Origin: an uncultured Eubacteriales bacterium
GTDB taxonomy: Bacteria > Bacillota > Clostridia > Peptostreptococcales > Anaerovoracaceae
DNA length: 9,248 nt
Reading direction: 5' to 3'
NCBI GenBank assembly: GCA_959021945.1
Contig: CAUEYG010000030.1
Location: 1-9,248 of the forward strand
Under the pieces are notes generated by a model, which was given only the letters and a program-made list of their open reading frames with translations, did no database searches and had not been told where the DNA came from. The position numbers and the translations under genes were made by a program. Shown here piece after piece: positions 5,035 through 9,248 of this stretch (its first letter is position 1; each line of letters begins with the position of its first letter).

Positions 5035-7671
5035 ATGAGAGAAGAAAAATTTAACATAACAGGTATGACCTGTTCTGCTTGTTCGTCCAGAGTGGAAAAG
5101 GCCGCATGCAAGCTGGAGGGAATGGGTGATGTCAGTGTCAACCTGCTGACAAACAGTATGAAAGTTCAGTATGATGAAAATCAGCTGTCCATGGAAGATA
5201 TTGTGGAGGCAGTGGAAAAAGCCGGATATGGAGCCAGCGCTGCTCAGATGGCATCTCAAGAAGAAAAGGGCACATCAACAGGAGAACGAAAAAATGTAGC
5301 CAAAGAAGAAATAAGACAGATGAAAGTAAGGCTGATTACTTCCTTGGTGTTTCTCATTCCACTGATGTATCTGTCTATGGGACATATGATGCAGATGGAT
5401 TTTGGAATGCCGGTGCCCGGATTTATTGAAGCCCTCTTTTATGGAAATGAAAATGCGGTCAACATGGTATTTGCCCAATTTTTGCTGCTGCTGCCTATTT
5501 TATATGTGAACCGAAAGTTCTTTATTGTAGGCTTTAAAAGCCTTTTCCACGGCGGACCTAACATGGATACGCTTGTTGCAATGGGTTCAGCGGCCGCTAC
5601 AGTATATGGCTGTTTCGCCCTGTTTCGTATTGGATATGGCCTGGGCCACGGGGATTTAGCGCTGGTACACCAGTACAGCATGGACATTTATTTTGAATCT
5701 GCAGCAACGATTTTGACGCTGATTACATTGGGAAAATTTTTAGAAACCAGATCAAAGGGTAAAACCAGCGAAGCCATTGAAAAGCTTATGGATTTGTCAC
5801 CCCAAACTGCTATCGTAGAAAGGAACGGGGCAGAACAAGAAATTCCGGTGGAACAAGTGCAGACTGGCGATATTTTAATTATTAAGCCGGGAGCATCCAT
5901 TCCTGTAGATGGGATTATTACAGAAGGCAGCTCCAGTGTAGATGAGGCGGTCATTACAGGGGAGAGCATCCCGGTAGAAAAAAATCCAGGGGACAAGGCT
6001 GTTTCCGCTACCATTAATAAGAGCGGTTACTTTAAAATGAAGGCTTCAAAAGTAGGGGAGGATACGACTATTAATCAGATTATCCGCCTGGTAGATGAAG
6101 CAAGCTCCAGCAAAGCCCCTATTGCCAAACTGGCGGATAAAATCGCAGGAGTTTTTGTGCCAGTAGTAATTGGAATCGCTGTACTTGCAGCAATTGTATG
6201 GCTGATCGCCGGTGCTACCTTTGAATTTGCCCTTTCCACAGGAATTGCTGTATTGGTTATTTCCTGTCCGTGCGCATTAGGGCTTGCCACACCAGTAGCA
6301 ATTATGGTGGGAACAGGTAAAGGTGCGGAAAACGGAATCCTTATAAAATCAGGGGAAGCTCTTGAGATCGCCCACAAAGTGGATACTGTAGTAATGGATA
6401 AGACAGGAACCATTACAGAAGGAAAACCTGTAGTAACGGACATTTCCGTTTATTCCGGCACCCAAGCCCAGCTGCTGCAGCTTGCCGCTTCTTTGGAAAA
6501 GCCCAGCGAACATCCCCTGGCAGAGGCTATTTTACACAAAGCCCAGGAACAGGGGTATGACGTGAAAGATATCACAGACTTTCAGGCCATACATGGGCAG
6601 GGTATTACTGCCCGTATTGATGGAAAACAATATTTTGCAGGAAACCAGCGGCTGCTGCAAAGCCACGGTATTTCCAGCGCCAGCATTGAGGAAAGACTGG
6701 GTCAATTGTCTGACCAGGGAAAAACACCTTTGATCTTTACGGATGAAGAAAAAGTACTGGGTATTATTGCTGTCTCTGATATGGAAAAGGCCACCAGCAG
6801 CAAAGCGATTCAGCTGTTTGGCCGTATGGGTGTAAATGTGGTTATGCTCACTGGAGATAATGAACGAGTAGCAAAGGCCATTCAAAAACGGCTGAATATT
6901 CCAAAGGTAATTGCCGGTGTGCTGCCGGATGATAAAGAAAAGCACATTAAGGAGCTGCAGGATCAAGGACATACTGTAGCTATGATCGGCGATGGTATTA
7001 ACGATGCTCCGGCTTTGGCCAGGGCGGATGTAGGTATTGCTATTGGAGCAGGAACAGAAGTGGCTATTGAAAGTGCAGACGCAGTGCTGATTAAAAACGA
7101 TCTTTTAGATGCAGTGACAGCAATTAGACTGAGTAAAGCGGTTATCCGCAATATTAAACAAAACCTATTTTGGGCATTTTTCTACAACTGTATTGGTATT
7201 CCTCTGGCTGCCGGGGTATTTTACAACGCCCTGGGCTGGCAGCTGAACCCTATGTTCGGAGCTGCGGCCATGAGCCTTTCCAGCATTTGTGTTGTAAGCA
7301 ATGCCCTTCGGCTGAAATTTTTTAAACCAGAACACGGGGATTCGCCTGCAGCTCTTCCTGAGCAGCTGCCTGTTTCAAACAGCGCAATGGAGGCAGAGGC
7401 GGTTCCCGCTGATGATAAAAAACAGGAAAAGAGAAAGGAAAAGAAAGAAATGGCAAAACATGAAGCAGAATTAAAAATTGAAGGTATGATGTGTGAACAT
7501 TGTAAGGCCCATGTAACAAAGGCGCTGAACGGACTGGACGGAGCAGAAGCGGAAGTTGATCTGGATGGCGGAAAGGCTGTGGTAAAATCAGAAGGAGAGA
7601 TTTCTGATGAAGTCTTTAAAACAGCCATTGAAGACGCAGGCTATGAGCTGAAAGGAATTGAACGAAAGTAA
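5035..7671 (+). CDS. copA: Copper-exporting P1B-type ATPase CopA with N- and C-terminal metal-binding domains
   Basis: This 878-residue Cu(+) pump has an N-terminal HMA domain with GMTCSAC (Cys13, Cys16) and then the membrane core. The core motifs are complete: TGES (308-311), the transport-site CPC (411-413), DKTGT with the phosphorylated Asp455, the HP of SEHP (493-494), and GDGIND (652-657). YN at 717-718 and MxxSS at 746-750 in the last two helices complete the Cu(+)-specific signature. After the last helix a 45-residue linker, first Ala/Pro/Glu-rich and then Lys/Glu-rich (763-808), leads to a second HMA domain with GMMCEHC (Cys820, Cys823). This domain looks like a free CopZ chaperone. 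Archaeoglobus CopA is a known case with domains at both ends, so the layout is uncommon but not unique. Translation starts at ATG 5035 with AGAGAG eight bases before it; the GTG at 5026 lies within that ribosome site. The gene should be induced by copper through CsoR and detoxify the cytoplasm by exporting Cu(I). Confidence 0.96.
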   Translation: MREEKFNITGMTCSACSSRVEKAACKLEGMGDVSVNLLTNSMKVQYDENQLSMEDIVEAVEKAGYGASAAQMASQEEKGTSTGERKNVAKEEIRQMKVRLITSLVFLIPLMYLSMGHMMQMDFGMPVPGFIEALFYGNENAVNMVFAQFLLLLPILYVNRKFFIVGFKSLFHGGPNMDTLVAMGSAAATVYGCFALFRIGYGLGHGDLALVHQYSMDIYFESAATILTLITLGKFLETRSKGKTSEAIEKLMDLSPQTAIVERNGAEQEIPVEQVQTGDILIIKPGASIPVDGIITEGSSSVDEAVITGESIPVEKNPGDKAVSATINKSGYFKMKASKVGEDTTINQIIRLVDEASSSKAPIAKLADKIAGVFVPVVIGIAVLAAIVWLIAGATFEFALSTGIAVLVISCPCALGLATPVAIMVGTGKGAENGILIKSGEALEIAHKVDTVVMDKTGTITEGKPVVTDISVYSGTQAQLLQLAASLEKPSEHPLAEAILHKAQEQGYDVKDITDFQAIHGQGITARIDGKQYFAGNQRLLQSHGISSASIEERLGQLSDQGKTPLIFTDEEKVLGIIAVSDMEKATSSKAIQLFGRMGVNVVMLTGDNERVAKAIQKRLNIPKVIAGVLPDDKEKHIKELQDQGHTVAMIGDGINDAPALARADVGIAIGAGTEVAIESADAVLIKNDLLDAVTAIRLSKAVIRNIKQNLFWAFFYNCIGIPLAAGVFYNALGWQLNPMFGAAAMSLSSICVVSNALRLKFFKPEHGDSPAALPEQLPVSNSAMEAEAVPADDKKQEKRKEKKEMAKHEAELKIEGMMCEHCKAHVTKALNGLDGAEAEVDLDGGKAVVKSEGEISDEVFKTAIEDAGYELKGIERK
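7434..7439 (+). promoter_or_regulatory. Possible internal ribosome-binding site within copA
   Basis: AAAGGA lies ten bases before an in-frame ATG at 7450, exactly at the boundary between the linker and the C-terminal HMA domain. The surrounding lysine/glutamate codons are purine-rich anyway, so the match may be chance. Confidence 0.3.
7450..7671 (+). other. Possible free CopZ-like product from an internal copA start
   Basis: Initiation at the in-frame ATG 7450 would yield a 73-residue protein comprising only the C-terminal HMA domain, with GMMCEHC at residues 12-18 and the family's closing DAGYE motif. That is the normal size of a stand-alone copper chaperone CopZ. There is no separate copZ gene in this window. 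The idea is inference from domain boundary, length and a plausible ribosome site; the segment is certainly translated as part of CopA. Confidence 0.3.
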
Positions 7672-7679
7672 GGGGCTGG

Positions 7680-7728
7680 AAAAACTGCTGTGCCGCAAAG
7701 AAATGGGGCCGGCAGTTTTTCTTTTCCT
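7680..7728 (+). terminator. Intrinsic terminator after copA
   Basis: AAAAACTGC (7680-7688) pairs perfectly with GCAGTTTTT (7712-7720), and one or two further pairs are possible inside. The T run continues as CTTTTCC. It begins nine bases after the copA stop, closing the copper operon. The A-tract on the left arm would also allow function in the opposite direction, but no gene faces it. Confidence 0.75.
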
Positions 7729-7781
7729 CTTTGTTTTATTGCTAGGCGCTGTAGAATCCAATAGCATCTGATTTTTCGTTG

Positions 7782-7790
7782 TGATAAAAT
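7782..7790 (+). promoter_or_regulatory. Candidate extended -10 promoter for the NTase/HEPN genes
   Basis: TG-A-TAAAAT forms an extended -10 (five of six hexamer matches) about 66 bases before the TTG start at 7857. No convincing -35 stands upstream, which extended -10 promoters can tolerate. Apart from the terminator and this element I see nothing in the 185-base gap after copA. Confidence 0.45.
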
Positions 7791-7842
7791 AAAAAGTGGG
7801 GAGTAAATGCCTTTCAGATATTAACCATAACGATCGTGTAGT

Positions 7843-7848
7843 AGGAGG
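7843..7848 (+). promoter_or_regulatory. Ribosome-binding site that selects the TTG start at 7857
   Basis: AGGAGG, followed by TGA, is a near-perfect anti-16S match eight bases before TTG 7857. The competing in-frame GTG at 7848 overlaps the last base of this site and so cannot be the start it serves. Confidence 0.75.
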
Positions 7849-7856
7849 TGATAGGC

Positions 7857-8183
7857 TTGGATAATAAAATCATACAGGAATTAATCAGTGGATTGCAAGA
7901 TATCTATGGACAAGATTTGATGAGAATTACACTGTATGGTTCCTATGCAAGGGGAACCCAGACGGAAGAGTCCGACATTGATATTGCTATTCTGTTGGTC
8001 AATACAGAAGATAAAAGTAAGGAACGTCAGCTGGTAAAATTTTCGACTGAACTGGATTTAAAGTATGATAAAGTTTTTTCTATTTTGGATATTGACTATG
8101 TACAGTATAAAAAATGGAGAGATGCAATGCCTTTTTATCAAAATATCGAACAGGAGGGTGTGACTTTATGGATAGCCGCATAA
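7857..8183 (+). CDS. Minimal nucleotidyltransferase, MntA-type antitoxin
   Basis: This 108-residue protein belongs to the MNT group of the DNA polymerase beta-like nucleotidyltransferase superfamily. The signature is intact: GSYARG at residues 28-33 and the metal-binding pair in SDIDIAI (Asp40, Asp42). The C-terminal segment KKWRDAMPFYQNIEQEGV is also typical of the NTases that pair with HEPN proteins. In studied MntA/HepT-type systems the NTase transfers AMP units to the HEPN ribonuclease and so silences it. The start is taken as TTG 7857 because of the strong ribosome site at 7843-7848. Sixteen bases at its 3' end overlap the HEPN gene start, the usual arrangement for such pairs. Since its partner here appears internally deleted, the NTase may now be an orphan antitoxin. 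Its catalytic residues give no sign of decay. Confidence 0.9.
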   Translation: MDNKIIQELISGLQDIYGQDLMRITLYGSYARGTQTEESDIDIAILLVNTEDKSKERQLVKFSTELDLKYDKVFSILDIDYVQYKKWRDAMPFYQNIEQEGVTLWIAA

Positions 8184-8413
8184 TAGAACTTTCTCAATAT
8201 CGGTTTCAAAGGGCACAAGAAGATTTTGAAACGGCAGAAGCAAATTTAAAAGACGGCCGCTTAAAAGCTTCCAGAATGAGAGAAAAATCGGACTATCAGG
8301 ATTTCTTTATTGTGGCAAGAGAAGATACGGATAGCCAGTTAAAAGATGCGAAATATATTTTAAATAAAATAGAAAGTTACTTGAACTCTGAATGGGAAAA
8401 AACACACAGTTAA
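8168..8413 (+). CDS. HEPN-domain protein, apparently internally deleted
   Basis: This 81-residue protein begins like a normal HEPN partner of MNT proteins (YRFQRAQEDFETAEANL, residues 11-27, then GRLKAS at 30-35) and ends like one (REKSDYQDFF, 38-47, then a helical tail to YL). In full-length relatives, usually around 120-135 residues, these two blocks are separated by some 50 residues carrying the central helices, with the Arg-x-x-YYA-x-x-His type block. Here they are joined directly near 8270-8276, with the frame kept. The protein therefore should lack the core of the fold and the RNase active site. The start is ATG 8168, with AGGAGG at 8152-8157 ten bases upstream, inside the end of the NTase gene. 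A longer in-frame extension from 8114 lies within that gene and lacks such a site. The comparison with family length and motifs is from memory. The alternative is a naturally short HEPN variant, which I think less likely. Confidence 0.8.
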   Translation: MDSRIIELSQYRFQRAQEDFETAEANLKDGRLKASRMREKSDYQDFFIVAREDTDSQLKDAKYILNKIESYLNSEWEKTHS

Positions 8414-8458
8414 GAGAGTAAAGGAAATTGCCCTTCAGATCATTTCGGAGTATGAAAC

Positions 8459-8971
8459 ATGGTATTAGAAACAAAGCGGTTGTATTTGCGTCAGATGACG
8501 CAGGAGGATTACCCAGCTCTGTGCAAGATTCTGCAGGATGAAGAGGTGATGTATGCTTATGAACATGCCTTTTCCGATGAGGAAGTGCAGCAGTGGCTGG
8601 ACAGGCAGTTGGCCCGCTATGAACAATATGGATTTGGCTTGTGGGCTGCAGTATTGAAGGAAAAGGAGCAAATGATCGGACAGTGCGGTCTGACTATGCA
8701 GGATTACTCTGGCCGGCAGGTCCTGGAGATCGGCTACCTTTTTCAAAAATTATTTTGGCATCAAGGTTATGCCATAGAAGCAGCATCTGCCTGTAAAGAA
8801 TATGCATTTGAGACTCTGGGTGCAAAAGAAGTATTTTCCATTATTCGGGATACCAATATTGCGTCCCAAAATGTGGCAAGACGCAATGGCATGGCAGAAA
8901 AAGACTGCTTTATCAAGCATTACTACGGTGTTGATATGCCCCACCTGGTGTTTTCTGTTTTGCGGATATGA
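8459..8971 (+). CDS. GNAT family N-acetyltransferase (RimJ/RimL-like)
   Basis: This 170-residue GNAT enzyme transfers acetyl from acetyl-CoA to an amine; the acceptor cannot be told. The family landmarks are in order: the opening LETKRLYLRQMTQEDYPAL, the strand pair around GLWAAVLKEKEQMIGQCGL, the acetyl-CoA pyrophosphate-binding turn in LFWHQGYAIEA (near residues 98-108), the helix CKEYAFETLG, and the NIASQNVARRNGM segment, in which the Asn and the RNGM turn are typical of RimJ/RimL proteins. Such enzymes act on ribosomal protein N termini, antibiotics or small metabolites. The ATG is supported by GGAG at 8446-8449, nine bases upstream. It follows the HEPN gene by 45 bases without an obvious promoter, so it may be co-transcribed with the pair by position alone. 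No sign of truncation. Confidence 0.93.
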   Translation: MVLETKRLYLRQMTQEDYPALCKILQDEEVMYAYEHAFSDEEVQQWLDRQLARYEQYGFGLWAAVLKEKEQMIGQCGLTMQDYSGRQVLEIGYLFQKLFWHQGYAIEAASACKEYAFETLGAKEVFSIIRDTNIASQNVARRNGMAEKDCFIKHYYGVDMPHLVFSVLRI

Positions 8972-8987
8972 TAAAATATGCCATAAT
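8969..8987 (+). promoter_or_regulatory. Candidate promoter -10 elements for the 9009 gene
   Basis: TG-A-TAAAAT (8969-8977) is an extended -10 overlapping the GNAT stop codon, and CATAAT follows at 8982-8987. Neither has a clear -35. The first element repeats the TGATAAAAT seen ahead of the nucleotidyltransferase gene. Confidence 0.35.
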
Positions 8988-9008
8988 GTGAAAAAAATTG
9001 GGGTTGTC

Positions 9009-9248
9009 ATGTGTGATCAATTGCTGCCAGATCAAGAAAAGGTTTTTCAAACAATTATTAAAAAATTGAATCACACAAACATCACTATTTCAGGACCTTC
9101 AGGATGTGGAAAGACGAAAATCTTAAATAAATTATATGATGTGGCTGCAAGACTTGGATACAGGCCGCTTTTGCTGGATAGTGGAAAGCTGCAAGGGGGT
9201 AATGCATATGCCCCTTTTTCATTAGACCATCCTACCGACAGTCTGATC
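9009..9248 (+). CDS. P-loop (AAA-type) ATPase, 3' partial
   Basis: An ATG at 9009 opens a frame of 80 codons without a stop that runs off the right edge. It contains a clear Walker A, GPSGCGKT at residues 29-36, preceded by a short strand (NITIS) and followed by a helix (KILNKLYDVAARLGY) and a second strand (RPLLLD). The spacing, with the P-loop within 30 residues of the start and an AYAPF segment some 30 residues after it, resembles AAA_16/MalT-like ATPases, in which a PYxPF segment is common. That subfamily call is weak because Walker B, the sensors and any C-terminal regulatory or effector domain are missing. GGGG at 9000-9003 lies five bases upstream and supports the start. The gene follows the GNAT gene after 37 bases. 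Confidence 0.8.
   Translation, partial: MCDQLLPDQEKVFQTIIKKLNHTNITISGPSGCGKTKILNKLYDVAARLGYRPLLLDSGKLQGGNAYAPFSLDHPTDSLI

Noticed and set aside
7417..7423. A-run AAAAAAC in the copA linker as a programmed frameshift site
   Set aside because: In the copA frame the bases read AAA AAA C, not the A-AAA-AAC phase needed for simple -1 slippage, and the frame continues naturally to the C-terminal domain, so nothing requires a shift.
7221..7628. Minus-strand frame of 135 codons antisense to the end of copA
   Set aside because: Its Ser/Ala/Phe-rich composition is what one expects antisense to Lys/Glu/Ala codons. There is no ribosome site and no motif. The same applies to the other minus-strand frames over copA, such as 6532-6972 and 6075-6443.
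8114..8167. Upstream ATG at 8114 as the HEPN gene start
   Set aside because: The added 18 residues lie within the nucleotidyltransferase gene in another frame and do not match HEPN N termini. ATG 8168 has AGGAGG at the right distance.

Overview
The window looks like part of a Firmicutes (Clostridia-type) chromosome. The evidence is moderate-to-low GC by eye, strong purine-rich Shine-Dalgarno sites ahead of almost every gene, GTG and TTG starts, a CsoR/CopA copper module and a clostridial-style NTase/HEPN pair. All supported genes lie on the + strand. No tRNA, rRNA, CRISPR array, insertion sequence or attachment site was seen.

Region 1 (1-3096) is a tight operon for a NitT/TauT (SsuA/B/C-like) ABC importer. 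It encodes a substrate-binding protein cut at its 5' end by the window edge, the ATPase, the permease, and a cysteine-rich DUF5714-type protein one base after the permease stop. The substrate cannot be read from the sequence. The cysteine-rich partner suggests that the cargo is linked to a metal, sulfur or cofactor process, but this is inference.

Region 2 (3097-4660) carries two N-terminally anchored or exported proteins. The first is unrecognised. The second has the look of a TasA/camelysin-type (alternate signal-mediated) exported subunit. It is followed by a probable intrinsic terminator.

Region 3 (4661-7721) is a copper-efflux operon. A CsoR repressor gene sits behind a sigma-A promoter whose -10 region overlaps a 27-bp dyad that is the likely CsoR operator. 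Twelve bases later comes a CopA Cu(+) P1B-ATPase carrying an N-terminal metal-binding domain and a second, CopZ-like domain fused at its C terminus. A terminator follows. CsoR should release the promoter when it binds Cu(I), and CopA then exports the ion. The C-terminal domain may do the work of the copper chaperone CopZ, possibly also as a free protein made from an internal start.

Region 4 (7722-8971) holds a minimal nucleotidyltransferase (MntA type) overlapping a HEPN gene that appears to have lost its central catalytic section by an in-frame deletion, then a RimJ/RimL-type GNAT acetyltransferase. Region 5 (8972-9248) starts a P-loop ATPase gene that runs off the right edge.

The best leads are the fused CopZ-like domain with its possible internal start, the internally deleted HEPN partner, and the unexplained ABC importer/DUF5714 pairing.
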